NCBI GenBank assembly: GCA_012519955.1
Contig: JAAYPH010000159.1
Span: 1-37,995 of the forward strand
DNA length: 37,995 nt
Reading direction: 5' to 3'
Source of the DNA: Candidatus Epulonipiscium sp.
GTDB lineage: Bacteria; Bacillota; Clostridia; Lachnospirales; Defluviitaleaceae
In this document: one piece after another, positions 26,079 through 35,239 of the stretch
Layout: the number at the start of each line of letters is the position of its first letter
Numbering within the stretch: position 1 is the first letter of the stretch
Made by a program: the position numbers and the translations under genes
Notes under the pieces: generated by a model
Seen by the model: the letters and a program-made list of their open reading frames with translations, nothing else
Databases searched by the model: none
What the model was told of the DNA's origin: nothing

Positions 26079-27785
26079 CTACTCATAGCACAATGGCATC
26101 TTTATATAGACTGTAGTTCCTTCTTCCAATTCACTTTCAATTCGCATGCCGTAGTCTGGTCCATAATATAATTGAATACGCTGGTTAACATTTTTTACTC
26201 CTACTCCCGAGCCTTTTGTCTTTACTTTATAGTCCGCGTCAAAAATTCTATTTTTGGTTTCTTCCGTCATGCCTACACCATTGTCATGAATCTTATATAT
26301 TAAATTGTTGTCTTCTACATAAGCTTCTATGAGTATTTCTCCTTTATGCTGTATATATTCTATACCATGATAGAGTGCATTTTCTATAAGCGGCTGAAGA
26401 ATAAGTTTTATAGTCTTTGCTTCCAGTGCCTTCGGATCGGCTTCTATTTTGAAATCAAACTTGTTTTTATATCTTATTTTTTGGATAGCTAAATAATTTC
26501 TGACATGTTCTAATTCTTCCCTGACGGTAATGACCGTTCTGCCGGAGCTGATTCCTATCCTGAAAAATCGAGACAGGGCAGTAATCATCTGGGTTGCCTC
26601 ACTGATACGCTCATCTTCAACCAGCCATATAATCGAATCTAAGGTATTGTATAAAAAATGAGGATTAATTTGAGACTGCAGGACATCTAATTCTTTTTTC
26701 CTTTTATCGTCTTGTTCTTTTACGATTTCATCCATCAGTTCTCGAATACGCTGTACCATTTTATTAAAGGTCTTGGAAAGTTCTCGAACGACATATTCCC
26801 CGCCTTCTTCTATGCGTATATCAAAATTCCCTTGTTCCACTAATTTCATGGACTTTTGAAGCTTATATAAAGGAGAAGATAATCGGTTGGAAATATAAAA
26901 GGTCCCTAAAATACACATCACTAAAACGGCTAAAATACTTAACACAAGAAAATTTCTAATTTCGCCGTAATTTATTATGACTTTGTCCAATTGCCAAACA
27001 CCAATAATCTTCCAGCCCGTATACCCTCCCGTTTTAACACTGAGAAGTCTTTGCTCTTTATCTACTGGATAAATACCGTCTAATAAATTGTCTGCCTTCG
27101 TCTTATACTCATTGAGCAAGTCATAATTTTCTTCCCCGTAGATCACCCCTCCATCAGGAGCAATGATATATACATCCCCTATATCTCCTTCTGAAATAGG
27201 CTCACAGATCGCTTCTATTCCTCTTAGATTCATATCTACTAATAATACCCCTCGAATAATCCTGCCGTCTTCATTAAGGGATATTACCCTTGAAAGAGAA
27301 ACTACTAAAGGATCATACTCTTTAAACAAGTTCTGTCTATGGGCATTGGAAAAATGTATGTTTTCCGGTTTATCAATGGCCCGTTCAAACCAGTCCTGCT
27401 GTGTTACATCAACTTCGTCCCTTAAAACAACATCTTTGCTTGCTGCAATCAGCTCCCCGCTCTCATTAAAGATTGCCAGGGTCGCAATATTATTATTGGT
27501 GGTCTGAATAACATCCATTTCAGTTGAAAAGCTGTTATTAACAATGTTTTTATTTTTTATAATCTTATAATAAAGGGTGTTAGAAACGTCCATCATATTT
27601 CTGGTATAATTGTCTAAAGTATATTTGACCTGCATAATCAATTGGTCCACAGACTTTATGGCATAATCCTGAGCTGTACTCTTAAATTTCTCGTAGAAGA
27701 TCACAGCGACAAAAACCATGCCTATGGTTATGATGGTTGTAAAATATAGGATCATAAGAAATTTGATACTTTTAAGCTTTTCCAT
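26079..27785 (-). CDS. YesM-type sensor histidine kinase
   Basis: 568 residues. Membrane segment 1 (about 9-30), extracytoplasmic dCache-like domain (about 35-272; contains TQQDWFERA and IAPDGGVIYG), membrane segment 2 (about 278-297), HAMP (about 298-352), His_kinase region with phospho-accepting His376 in INPHFLYNTLD, and an ATPase domain with N box LQPLIENALYHG, DNGVGM and GSGVGVKNV. It should phosphorylate the response regulator encoded just before it, whose 3' end it overlaps by 14 bp. The ligand probably arrives through the adjacent sugar-binding lipoprotein. Confidence 0.93.
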   Translation of the reverse strand: MEKLKSIKFLMILYFTTIITIGMVFVAVIFYEKFKSTAQDYAIKSVDQLIMQVKYTLDNYTRNMMDVSNTLYYKIIKNKNIVNNSFSTEMDVIQTTNNNIATLAIFNESGELIAASKDVVLRDEVDVTQQDWFERAIDKPENIHFSNAHRQNLFKEYDPLVVSLSRVISLNEDGRIIRGVLLVDMNLRGIEAICEPISEGDIGDVYIIAPDGGVIYGEENYDLLNEYKTKADNLLDGIYPVDKEQRLLSVKTGGYTGWKIIGVWQLDKVIINYGEIRNFLVLSILAVLVMCILGTFYISNRLSSPLYKLQKSMKLVEQGNFDIRIEEGGEYVVRELSKTFNKMVQRIRELMDEIVKEQDDKRKKELDVLQSQINPHFLYNTLDSIIWLVEDERISEATQMITALSRFFRIGISSGRTVITVREELEHVRNYLAIQKIRYKNKFDFKIEADPKALEAKTIKLILQPLIENALYHGIEYIQHKGEILIEAYVEDNNLIYKIHDNGVGMTEETKNRIFDADYKVKTKGSGVGVKNVNQRIQLYYGPDYGMRIESELEEGTTVYIKMPLCYE

Positions 27786-29391
27786 TTCTGTACTCCGTTG
27801 GGGTTAGACCTGTAATTTTTTTAAATACATAACTAAAATAATGTCCTTCTGTATACCCTACTTTATTGCCTATATCAAAAGCTTTCATATCTGTATTTCT
27901 AAGAAGTTCCTTTGCCTTTTCAATTCTTACTTTCGTTAAATAGCTGGTGAAGTTAAGCTTAGTTTCTTTCTTAAATAAAGCCGAAAAATAGTTGGTAGAG
28001 ATATGAAGATAATTGCATAATTTTTCTGCATTCAGTTCATCATCCCAATAATTAGAATCAATATATTTTTGAGCTCTTTCAATAATATCGCTTTTGCTGG
28101 AAGAACGTTTTAAAGAAAATTCCTCCGTCACCTTAAAACACACTTCTAAAAGCCATTCTTTTACCTCTTTTTTACTTCTAAAACCATTAATGATCGTAAA
28201 GAAATTCACATTATCAGGAAATATTTTATTAATATCCAGATCCATGTTTTTGATGAGCCGCATAATACTAGAAAAAACTTCTACTATATAGATCTGATAA
28301 TCGCTTAAGGAGACTTGTGTTTCTTCCACCTTTGCCAATACTCTTGAAACCGCTTCTTCAATTTTCTCCTTCTGTCCTACCCTAATCGCACCTAATAATT
28401 CTCTTTCATCCCCTTCTTCAAAATTAATGTCGTTTTGAGCAGGCTCGATATCATCTATATAAATAATCTTATTGCTTCCCAGCATAATCGTATAATCTAA
28501 AGCCGCTAAGGCAGAGGCATATGTCTTATATAGCATGGACTTATTCGTGCATATGTTCCCGACACCAATCGTCACTGTGGTTTCTAAATATTTTTGCACA
28601 GCAATTCTTATTTGTTCTAATGCTACAGCAATACGGCTGCTGGATTTTACTGTTTCATGATCTTTTAAAGGAATAATAACAACCATTTCATTGATTTTCA
28701 TAAAAATGGTTCCTAAGTTATGCTCCTTCACGACTTCTTCACATATATTAAATATTGCCATCTTTAATAAATGTTTGTTTTTTAATGTTTTAATGTCTTT
28801 TTCCTCTTTACCCAGTTCATCCGGCCTGATCACAGCCAGAGCCAGGTGTTTTTGAGCAATATCTAAATCTAAAATATGAATATTTTCTTCTATTTCCTCT
28901 TCTGCAACATAATCTTCGATCCAATGATTAAGAAATCTTTCTTTAAGCAGGGGTAAACTTTTTTGATAATTTATTTTTAAAGTCTCCAAATCGTTTTTAG
29001 AGCGTATCTCTTCATCTAAAAGATGCTTTACTTCTTTTAAGAGCTCTGTAAATTCTATAGAATTAATAGGTTTAAGAATGTACCGTATAACACCTAGTTT
29101 TATGGCTTCCTGGGCATACTCAAAGTCATCAAAGCCTGATAGAACAATGACCTTATTGGTGGGAAAACGATATTTAATGTTTTCAGCCAACTTAATGCCA
29201 TCCATAAATGGCATCCTGATATCCGTAATGACTACATCAGGCATGGTTTTATCTATAATATCCAGGGCTTCAATACCATTCTCCGCCTCTCCCACTACAA
29301 CAAAGCCGAGTTCTTCCCATTTGATTTTTTTTATAATGCCTTTTCTAATTTCTTCTTCGTCGTCTACTAAGAGTATCTTGTAAAGCTGCAT
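27772..29391 (-). CDS. YesN-type response regulator with AraC DNA-binding domain
   Basis: 539 residues. N-terminal receiver domain (about 3-122) with acidic pocket Asp10-Asp11, phospho-acceptor Asp57 (in VVITDIRMPFMDG) and Lys in YILKPI. A middle region (about 150-420) has no motif I can name. The C-terminal AraC-type double helix-turn-helix (about 435-537) includes NAEKLCNYLHISTNYFSALF and FDIGNKVGYTEGHYFSYVFK. It probably activates mglBAC in response to sugar. First gene of the regulatory operon. Confidence 0.93.
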   Translation of the reverse strand: MQLYKILLVDDEEEIRKGIIKKIKWEELGFVVVGEAENGIEALDIIDKTMPDVVITDIRMPFMDGIKLAENIKYRFPTNKVIVLSGFDDFEYAQEAIKLGVIRYILKPINSIEFTELLKEVKHLLDEEIRSKNDLETLKINYQKSLPLLKERFLNHWIEDYVAEEEIEENIHILDLDIAQKHLALAVIRPDELGKEEKDIKTLKNKHLLKMAIFNICEEVVKEHNLGTIFMKINEMVVIIPLKDHETVKSSSRIAVALEQIRIAVQKYLETTVTIGVGNICTNKSMLYKTYASALAALDYTIMLGSNKIIYIDDIEPAQNDINFEEGDERELLGAIRVGQKEKIEEAVSRVLAKVEETQVSLSDYQIYIVEVFSSIMRLIKNMDLDINKIFPDNVNFFTIINGFRSKKEVKEWLLEVCFKVTEEFSLKRSSSKSDIIERAQKYIDSNYWDDELNAEKLCNYLHISTNYFSALFKKETKLNFTSYLTKVRIEKAKELLRNTDMKAFDIGNKVGYTEGHYFSYVFKKITGLTPTEYRNGKA

Positions 29392-29451
29392 AAATTTCCC
29401 CCTTGGTTATTAAGCAAGTCCTCCAAATAAAATATTAACATAACCAATACA

Positions 29452-29482
29452 ATTATAACATATTACAAATTTTTGTAGTCAA
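29452..29482 (-). promoter_or_regulatory. Promoter of the sugar-sensing operon
   Basis: On minus, TTGACT (29482-29477) and TATAAT (29457-29452) with a 19-bp spacer, longer than ideal, about 60 bp upstream of the response regulator start. Confidence 0.45.
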
Positions 29483-29520
29483 AAAGATTTTAATTTATAA
29501 AAATTAGCTACTAATTAAAA

Positions 29521-29557
29521 ACCGCCAATTTCAGTATTATGCACTAAAATTGGCGGT
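29521..29557 (-). terminator. Terminator after purH
   Basis: A perfect 11-bp stem, ACCGCCAATTT (29521-29531) with AAATTGGCGGT (29547-29557), and a T-rich minus-strand tail. Ten bp past the purH stop. Confidence 0.85.
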
Positions 29558-29566
29558 AACTTCTGA

Positions 29567-31123
29567 TTAATGTCTAAAATGTCTCATACCTGTAAATACC
29601 ATAGCTATTCCGTATTTATCACAAGCTTCTATGGATTCCTGGTCTCTTATGGAGCCTCCTGGCTGAATGATGGCAGTGATTCCGGCTTTTGCTGCTTCTT
29701 CAACACAGTCAGAGAACGGGAAGAACGCGTCAGAAGCAAGAGCCGCTCCTTTTAAAGCCTCTTCTCCTATTTGCTCGATGCAATGTTCTACAGCTTGTTT
29801 GCAAGCCCAGATTCTATTCACTTGCCCCGGTCCTATACCTAAGGATTGCTTATCCTTTGCAATAGCTATACCGTTGGACTTAGCATATTTAACAATTTTC
29901 CATGCGAATAATAAATCTTCCATTTCTTTTTCTGTAGGTTGTCTTTTGGTTACTACCTTTAGTTCTTCTTCCGGTAACAATACATTGTCTACTTCTTGAA
30001 TAAGCAATCCCCCGGCTACCTTTTTCATATCGTAGGAGCCTTTTGGCTGTTTTACAGAAATGTTATCCAACTGCAATATACGAAGATTTTTCTTTTGTTT
30101 TAAAACTTCTAAAGCTTTTTCCGTATATGAAGGAGCTACGATAATTTCAATAAAGATTTTATTCATTTCTTCGGCGGTTTTTTCATCTATTTCACGATTG
30201 GCTACGACAATTCCTCCGAAGATGGATACAGGGTCAGCGTTATAAGCAGTCATATATGCATCATAAATATTATCGGCACTGCCTACGCCGCAGGGATTTG
30301 CATGCTTGCAGGCAACTACAGTGGGTTCATCAAATTCTTTAAGAAGCTCCAATGCCCCATTGGTATCGTTGATATTATTAAAGGAAAGTTCTTTTCCATG
30401 AAGTTGAACGGCAGAACTGAGGCATCCTGTATTTTTGCCGATTTCCTTATAGAATGCAGCCTTTTGATGAGGGTTTTCACCATATCTCATGTCCTGAACC
30501 TTTTCAAAGGTTAAGCTTAGAGTTTCAGGGAAGTCCTCAGCGCCTCTTTGCTTTCTAAGATAATTTGCAATGAGGGTATCATAGCTTGCTGTATGTTCAA
30601 AAACCTTAGAAGCTAAATAAAATTTCGTTTCCCTGGATACTTCACCATTTTCTCTTAATTCTTCTATTACTTTATCATAATCTTTTGGGTCCACGATCAC
30701 AGCTACATCCTGATAGTTCTTAGCTGCAGCACGAATCATTGTAGGCCCGCCGATGTCGATATTCTCAATGGCTTCTTCCAATTCTACATGGTCTTTTAAA
30801 ATGGTTTGCTTAAAAGGATATAAATTCACAACGACTAAATCAATGGTTTCCACATTTAACTCTTCTAATTGCTTCATATGTTCTTCATTATCTCTTATTG
30901 CCAATAATCCGGCATGAATATTTGGATGCAGTGTTTTTACTCTTCCGTCTAAGCATTCTGGAAATCCTGTAATCTCTGAAATTCCAATCACCTTAATGCC
31001 TGCGTCGGTAATCGCTTTAGCAGTTCCTCCGGTGGAAATAATCTCAAAACCTAAATCACTGATTTTCTTAGCAAATTCTACAACTCCAGTTTTGTCAGAA
31101 ACACTGATCAGTGCTCTTTTCAT
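29567..31123 (-). CDS. purH: Bifunctional AICAR transformylase / IMP cyclohydrolase
   Basis: 518 residues, catalysing the last two steps to IMP: formylation of AICAR (ZMP) with 10-formyl-tetrahydrofolate, then ring closure. N-terminal cyclohydrolase (MGS-like) domain about 1-190, with [12 protein letters not shown] at the start and [15 protein letters not shown]-terminal transformylase with the catalytic Lys-His motif [10 protein letters not shown] (about 262-271) and [14 protein letters not shown] at 31129 extends the frame; ATG 31123 has GGGAGGAG at seven bases. It starts 20 bp after pflB with no terminator between, so the two genes share the ZTP riboswitch upstream. Confidence 0.96.
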   Translation of the reverse strand: MKRALISVSDKTGVVEFAKKISDLGFEIISTGGTAKAITDAGIKVIGISEITGFPECLDGRVKTLHPNIHAGLLAIRDNEEHMKQLEELNVETIDLVVVNLYPFKQTILKDHVELEEAIENIDIGGPTMIRAAAKNYQDVAVIVDPKDYDKVIEELRENGEVSRETKFYLASKVFEHTASYDTLIANYLRKQRGAEDFPETLSLTFEKVQDMRYGENPHQKAAFYKEIGKNTGCLSSAVQLHGKELSFNNINDTNGALELLKEFDEPTVVACKHANPCGVGSADNIYDAYMTAYNADPVSIFGGIVVANREIDEKTAEEMNKIFIEIIVAPSYTEKALEVLKQKKNLRILQLDNISVKQPKGSYDMKKVAGGLLIQEVDNVLLPEEELKVVTKRQPTEKEMEDLLFAWKIVKYAKSNGIAIAKDKQSLGIGPGQVNRIWACKQAVEHCIEQIGEEALKGAALASDAFFPFSDCVEEAAKAGITAIIQPGGSIRDQESIEACDKYGIAMVFTGMRHFRH

Positions 31124-31143
31124 ACTCAATCTCCTCCCATATT

Positions 31144-33375
31144 TTATAGTTTGCCGTGGAATGTTCGACTAATGACTTCTTCTTGCTGTTCTTTGCTTAA
31201 TTTATGGAAATTCACTGCATAACCGGATACACGGATAGTTAAATTCGGGTATTTTTCCGGATGTTCCATTGCTTCAATGAGTTTTTCTCTATTGAGGACA
31301 TTTACATTTAAGTGATGGGCGCCTTTGGCAAAATATCCATCCAATATCGCTGTAAGGTGATCCATTCTGGCTTCTTCTGTTTTTCCTAAAGTATTGGGCT
31401 CGACACTAAAAGTACAGGATATCCCGTCCCTGCAGCATTCATAAGGAAGTTTCGCCACTGAATTCAGAGAAGCCAAAGCGCCTTTTTGATCCCTGTTATG
31501 CATGGGATTTGCCCCCGGTGCAAAGGGTTCGCCCTTCTTTCTTCCGTCAGGGGTGTTGCCTGTCTTTTTGCCGTAAACCACATTGGAGGTAATGGTTAAT
31601 ATGGATAAGGTATGCTTCGCATTGCGATATGCAGGAATTTTCTTTAATTCATTGTAGAAGTCTTTTACTAAGTCCTTAGCGATGCTGTCTGCTCGTTCGT
31701 CATCATTGCCGTACTTAGGGAAATCTCCTTCTATTTCAAAGTCAATAATCATGCCGCTTTCATCTCTAACTGGCTTTACTTTCGCATATTTTATGGCACT
31801 TAGGGAGTCTGCAACAACTGAGAGACCGGCAATCCCAAAAGCCATAAACCTTTCTACTTCTGTATCGTGCAGCGCCATTTGTAATTTTTCATAGGCATAT
31901 TTATCATGCATATAATGAATCACATTCATAGTATTTACATATAGCTCACAAAGCCATTTGCGATAGAATGAAAATCTTTCCATCACTTCTTCATAATTTA
32001 TAACATCTCCTGAAATCGGCTGCCTGCTGGGACCGATCTGCTCTTTACTAATCTCATCCACACCGCCATTTAAGCTCATCAATAGTACTTTTGGAAGATT
32101 ACATCTGGCTCCGAAAAACTGCATTTGTTTGCCTATTTTCATCGCCGACACACAGCAGGCAATAGCATAGTCGTCTCCATAGATTTCCCGCATGATATCA
32201 TCATTTTCATATTGAATAGAATCTGTTTCAATAGAAACCCTGCTGCAGTAGCGTTTAAAAGCTTCAGGCAGATCTTTAGACCAAAGTACGGTCAAATTGG
32301 GTTCGGGTGCAGGTCCTAAATTATAAAGGGTATGTAAGAATCTAAAGGAAGATTTTGTGACTAAAGTTCTGCCGTCTTCTCCCATACCCCCTATAGATTC
32401 TGTAATCCAAAGAGGATCTCCTGCAAACAGCTCATTGTATTCAGGGGTTCTAAGTTCCCTTGCCATTCTAAGCTTAAGAACAAAGTCATCTACAATTTCT
32501 TGAATTTCTGTTTCCGTAAAAGTATTCTCTTTTAAATCCCGCTCAAAGTAAATATCTAAAAATGTGCTTACTCGTCCTAGAGACATAGCCGCTCCGTTTT
32601 GCTCTTTGATAGCCCCTAGATACGCAAAATATAACCATTGAACCGCTTCTTTAGAATTGGTCGCAGGTTTTGAAATATCGTATCCGTACATTTGGGCCAT
32701 TTTCTTTAGCTTCTCTAAGAAGTCTATTTGGCGATACAGTTCTTCTGAAAGCCTTATATTTTCATCGTCCATCAAACGCTTGCCAAGCAATGCTTTGTCT
32801 TTTTTCTTTTCCTCAATAAGATAATCTACTCCGTATAAAGCTACTCTTCTATAATCTCCAATAATTCTTCCCCGACCGTAGGCATCGGGAAGTCCAGTGA
32901 TCACACCACTTTTTCGGGCCTTTCGCATCTCATCGGTATACACTCTAAAAACACCGTCATTATGGGTCGTTCTATATTCGAAATGCTCTTCAACCTTCTT
33001 ATCCAATTTATATCCGTAGGCTTCACAGGCCTGTCTTGTCATCCGAATGCCGCCAAAAGGATTGACACCCCTTTTTAAGGGTCTATTGGTCTGAAGCCCT
33101 ACGATGATTTCATTTTCCTTGTCAAGATATCCCGGAGCATAGTTAAGCAAAGAAGATACCGTGGAGGTGTCAATATCCAGTACCCCTCCCCATTCTGATT
33201 CTAACCGGCATAAATCCGTATATTTTTTTAAAAGGTCTTGGGTTCTTTCAGTCGCTCCTTCTAAAAAATCTTCATTTCCTTCATAAGGACTGTAATTTTT
33301 CTGAATAAAATCTCTAACATTTATCTCTTCCTGCCAAACGCCTTCTTTAAATCCTCTCCATGGATTCCTATCCAT
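31144..33375 (-). CDS. pflB: Pyruvate formate-lyase (glycyl radical enzyme)
   Basis: 743 residues, the PflB length. Converts pyruvate and CoA to formate and acetyl-CoA without oxygen. The adjacent active-site cysteines are Cys407-Cys408 ([10 protein letters not shown]), and the radical Gly is Gly718 in [18 protein letters not shown] precedes the ATG. The activating enzyme gene pflA, often adjacent, is not in this window. Placement under a ZTP riboswitch with purH suggests a role in supplying formate for formyl-folate and purine synthesis as well as fermentation. Confidence 0.95.
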   Translation of the reverse strand: MDRNPWRGFKEGVWQEEINVRDFIQKNYSPYEGNEDFLEGATERTQDLLKKYTDLCRLESEWGGVLDIDTSTVSSLLNYAPGYLDKENEIIVGLQTNRPLKRGVNPFGGIRMTRQACEAYGYKLDKKVEEHFEYRTTHNDGVFRVYTDEMRKARKSGVITGLPDAYGRGRIIGDYRRVALYGVDYLIEEKKKDKALLGKRLMDDENIRLSEELYRQIDFLEKLKKMAQMYGYDISKPATNSKEAVQWLYFAYLGAIKEQNGAAMSLGRVSTFLDIYFERDLKENTFTETEIQEIVDDFVLKLRMARELRTPEYNELFAGDPLWITESIGGMGEDGRTLVTKSSFRFLHTLYNLGPAPEPNLTVLWSKDLPEAFKRYCSRVSIETDSIQYENDDIMREIYGDDYAIACCVSAMKIGKQMQFFGARCNLPKVLLMSLNGGVDEISKEQIGPSRQPISGDVINYEEVMERFSFYRKWLCELYVNTMNVIHYMHDKYAYEKLQMALHDTEVERFMAFGIAGLSVVADSLSAIKYAKVKPVRDESGMIIDFEIEGDFPKYGNDDERADSIAKDLVKDFYNELKKIPAYRNAKHTLSILTITSNVVYGKKTGNTPDGRKKGEPFAPGANPMHNRDQKGALASLNSVAKLPYECCRDGISCTFSVEPNTLGKTEEARMDHLTAILDGYFAKGAHHLNVNVLNREKLIEAMEHPEKYPNLTIRVSGYAVNFHKLSKEQQEEVISRTFHGKL

Positions 33376-33406
33376 TGTTTCGCCTCCTATTTTCTACTAT
33401 AGAAAA

Positions 33407-33454
33407 GACCGCCTGAGCAAATAGATTCCAAACGGTCTATTTGCCCAGGCGGTC
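33407..33454 (-). terminator. Terminator of the ZTP riboswitch expression platform
   Basis: An 18-bp stem with one mismatch (33407-33424 with 33437-33454) and a 12-base loop, followed on minus by TTTTCT. The upstream arm (33454-33437 read on minus) includes CCGCCTGGGC, the conserved 3' part of the aptamer, so folding of the aptamer and of the terminator exclude each other. Confidence 0.85.
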
Positions 33455-33512
33455 GGCGTTTTCGCTTTGTACTCCCTGTGGGTGCTCCCACTGTCCGCCA
33501 GTCATACAAAGC
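33442..33512 (-). promoter_or_regulatory. ZTP/ZMP riboswitch (pfl motif) controlling pflB-purH
   Basis: Minus-strand hallmarks in order: P1 arm GCTTTGTA (33512-33505), GACTGGCG, hairpin GTGGG/CCCAC, AGGGAG, P1 arm TACAAAGC (33471-33464), then the small GCG/CGC hairpin and the invariant-type CCGCCTGGGCA (33452-33442). This is the pfl motif, known to sense the purine intermediate ZMP/ZTP. Binding should hold the 3' part in the pseudoknot and block the overlapping terminator, turning expression ON when ZTP rises, i.e. when 10-formyl-folate is short. It begins 11 bp after the permease stop. Confidence 0.92.
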
Positions 33513-33523
33513 ACTATATCGGA

Positions 33524-34900
33524 TTACCCTATTTTTTCGATAATAAACTTTAATACGAATACAATTGCTAAAACATACATTACAGGATGTACTTTCTTTG
33601 CTTTACCTGTCGCAGCATTAACAACTACATATGAAACTGTTCCGAATACAATTCCTTCTGCTATGCTGTATGCTAAAGGCATTGCTATTAATGCTAAGAA
33701 AGCTGGAATACCTTCACTGGCTTCTGAGAAGTCTAATTTATTTACAGATTGCATCATCATAAATCCTACAATGATAAGAGCAGGTGCTGTTGCAAAGCCA
33801 GGTACTGCTAAAAAGATTGGTGAGAATAATAATGCAATAGCGAAGAAAGCTGCTGTAACGAAAGATGTTAATCCTGTTCTCCCACCTTCCGCAACCCCTG
33901 CAGCACTTTCTACATAAGTAGTAGTTGTAGAAGTACCGAGAAGCGCTCCAGCAGTTGTTCCAATTGCATCGGCTAATAATGCTTGTTTAACATTTGGAAG
34001 TTTTCCATCCTTGTCTAACATCTCAGCTTGGCTAGATACACCGATTAAAGTACCTAAAGTATCAAATAAGTCAACAAATAAGAATGCGAAAACTACTACA
34101 AAGAAACTTAATGAAAATACTTGAGATAAATCAAGTTTAAAAGCAATCGGAGCTATACTTGGAGGTAAGGAGAAAAGTGTTCCTGGGATTAAGCTATATA
34201 CTCCTGCTTCTGGATTTGGAACATACCATCCAACTAATTCTGCTATAATTCCTAATACATAAGTTACTATAATTCCAATAAGAATAGATCCTTTTACTCT
34301 TTTAACAACCAATATTCCTGTAATCAAAGTTCCAACTATTGCCAAGAAAGGAACGATACTTGTTATATCTCCTAAAGTAACAAGAGTTGCTGCATCGTCT
34401 ATAATGATGCCTGCATTTTGGAAACCAATAAACGTAATGAATAAACCAATACCAGCACCAACTGCATGTTTTAATGATTGTGGAAATGCGTTAAAAATTG
34501 CTTCACGAACATTTAAGAAAGTTAAAACGACAAATATAATTCCTTCAACAAATACTGCTGCTAAAGCAACTTGCCAGCTGTATCCCATTGTTAAACAAAC
34601 AGTATAAACGAAATATGCATTAAGTCCCATACCTGGTGCCAGAGCAAATGGATAATTCGCTAAAAATGCCATTGCCAATGTTCCGATAATGGATGCTAAA
34701 ACAGTCGCGGTGAATACTGCTCCTTGATCCATTCCTGCTGCCGCTAACATTCCAGGGTTTACAGCTAAAATATAAGCCATGGTCATAAATGTTGTAAATC
34801 CTGCAACAACTTCTGTTTTTACAGTGGTTTTGTTCTCGCTCAATTTAAATACTTTTTCTAACAAGCTATTGTTATTAAGCTGTGATTTTTCTTGTGCCAC
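33524..34900 (-). CDS. NCS2/AzgA-type guanine/hypoxanthine permease
   Basis: 458 residues with about 12 membrane segments. Family motifs: FTTFMTMAYILAVNP near residues 35-49, the substrate-site segment ALAPGMGLNAYF near 86-97, FLFVDLFDTLGTLIG near 275-289, and GTSTTTTYVESAAGVAEGGR near 327-346. AzgA-type members (PbuG, PbuO) import guanine, hypoxanthine and adenine. The guanine riboswitch upstream supports a guanine or hypoxanthine substrate. Start: GTG 34900, eight bases after AAGGGGG; the ORF extends to 34939, but those codons precede the binding site. Confidence 0.92.
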   Translation of the reverse strand: MAQEKSQLNNNSLLEKVFKLSENKTTVKTEVVAGFTTFMTMAYILAVNPGMLAAAGMDQGAVFTATVLASIIGTLAMAFLANYPFALAPGMGLNAYFVYTVCLTMGYSWQVALAAVFVEGIIFVVLTFLNVREAIFNAFPQSLKHAVGAGIGLFITFIGFQNAGIIIDDAATLVTLGDITSIVPFLAIVGTLITGILVVKRVKGSILIGIIVTYVLGIIAELVGWYVPNPEAGVYSLIPGTLFSLPPSIAPIAFKLDLSQVFSLSFFVVVFAFLFVDLFDTLGTLIGVSSQAEMLDKDGKLPNVKQALLADAIGTTAGALLGTSTTTTYVESAAGVAEGGRTGLTSFVTAAFFAIALLFSPIFLAVPGFATAPALIIVGFMMMQSVNKLDFSEASEGIPAFLALIAMPLAYSIAEGIVFGTVSYVVVNAATGKAKKVHPVMYVLAIVFVLKFIIEKIG

Positions 34901-34964
34901 TTTAATATCCCCCTTAAGTAATTTAGATTGGAAAATCAATAGCCTTATTTTTAAATTTCATTGC

Positions 34965-34990
34965 ATAGGAAATCCAGAAGAATTTCCTAT
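34965..34990. repeat. ATAGGAAAT hairpin element, copy 3
   Basis: A 9-bp stem (34965-34973 with 34982-34990) around the loop CCAGAAGA. It sits in the 5' leader of the permease, between the riboswitch terminator and the start codon. Same orientation and loop pattern as copies 1 and 2. Confidence 0.7.
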
Positions 34991-35001
34991 AAAACAAAAA
35001 A

Positions 35002-35031
35002 GTTCGTTTCCACGCACAATGGGAAACGAAC
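35002..35031 (-). terminator. Terminator of the guanine riboswitch expression platform
   Basis: A perfect 10-bp stem, GTTCGTTTCC (35002-35011, plus strand) with GGAAACGAAC (35022-35031), and a minus-strand tail of six T. Its upstream arm can instead pair with GAAACGAA (35067-35060, minus) at the aptamer's 3' side, giving an antiterminator. Confidence 0.9.
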
Positions 35032-35064
35032 ATAATAATCCTGCAGAATTATTAGATCATTCGT

Positions 35065-35138
35065 TTCACCCATAGCCAGACAATTTACGGTTGTCGGTAG
35101 AGACATCTAGACCTTATTTCTAGATTTATATAAGTGAA
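35065..35138 (-). promoter_or_regulatory. Guanine-class purine riboswitch
   Basis: Minus strand: P1 TTCACTT (35138-35132) with GGGTGAA (35071-35065); P2 ATCTAGA/TCTAGAT with loop AATAAGG; J2/3 TCTCTACC; P3 with loop CCGTAAA; then GGCTATGGGTG. The C before TATGGGTG is the specificity base, matching guanine/hypoxanthine rather than adenine aptamers. Ligand should stabilise P1 and let the terminator at 35002-35031 form, so expression of the permease (and possibly genes beyond) is OFF when guanine is plentiful. Confidence 0.93.
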
Positions 35139-35166
35139 TTCATTCGTTATTTCTTTTTACAGAGGT

Positions 35167-35196
35167 ATTGTAGCAAATTATAGTACTTCTTGTCAA
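35167..35196 (-). promoter_or_regulatory. Sigma-A promoter upstream of the guanine riboswitch
   Basis: On minus, perfect -35 TTGACA (35196-35191), 18-bp spacer, TACAAT (35172-35167), about 28 bp upstream of the aptamer. Confidence 0.85.
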
Positions 35197-35239
35197 CAGT
35201 TTTTCGAACTTTTTATTGTTTTTTATTTCTAATGTTCGA

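Noticed and set aside
33513-33518. TATAGT as a promoter -10 for pflB-purH
   Set aside because: No -35 at suitable distance, and the start would fall within P1 of the ZTP aptamer, deleting one arm.
33441-33917. 158-residue plus-strand open frame
   Set aside because: Antisense to the permease 3' end and the ZTP riboswitch, with no ribosome binding site and no family likeness.
35002-35031. Second hairpin beside copy 3 as part of the dispersed composite element
   Set aside because: It is the riboswitch terminator: its arm pairs with the aptamer's 3' side and it has a U tract.
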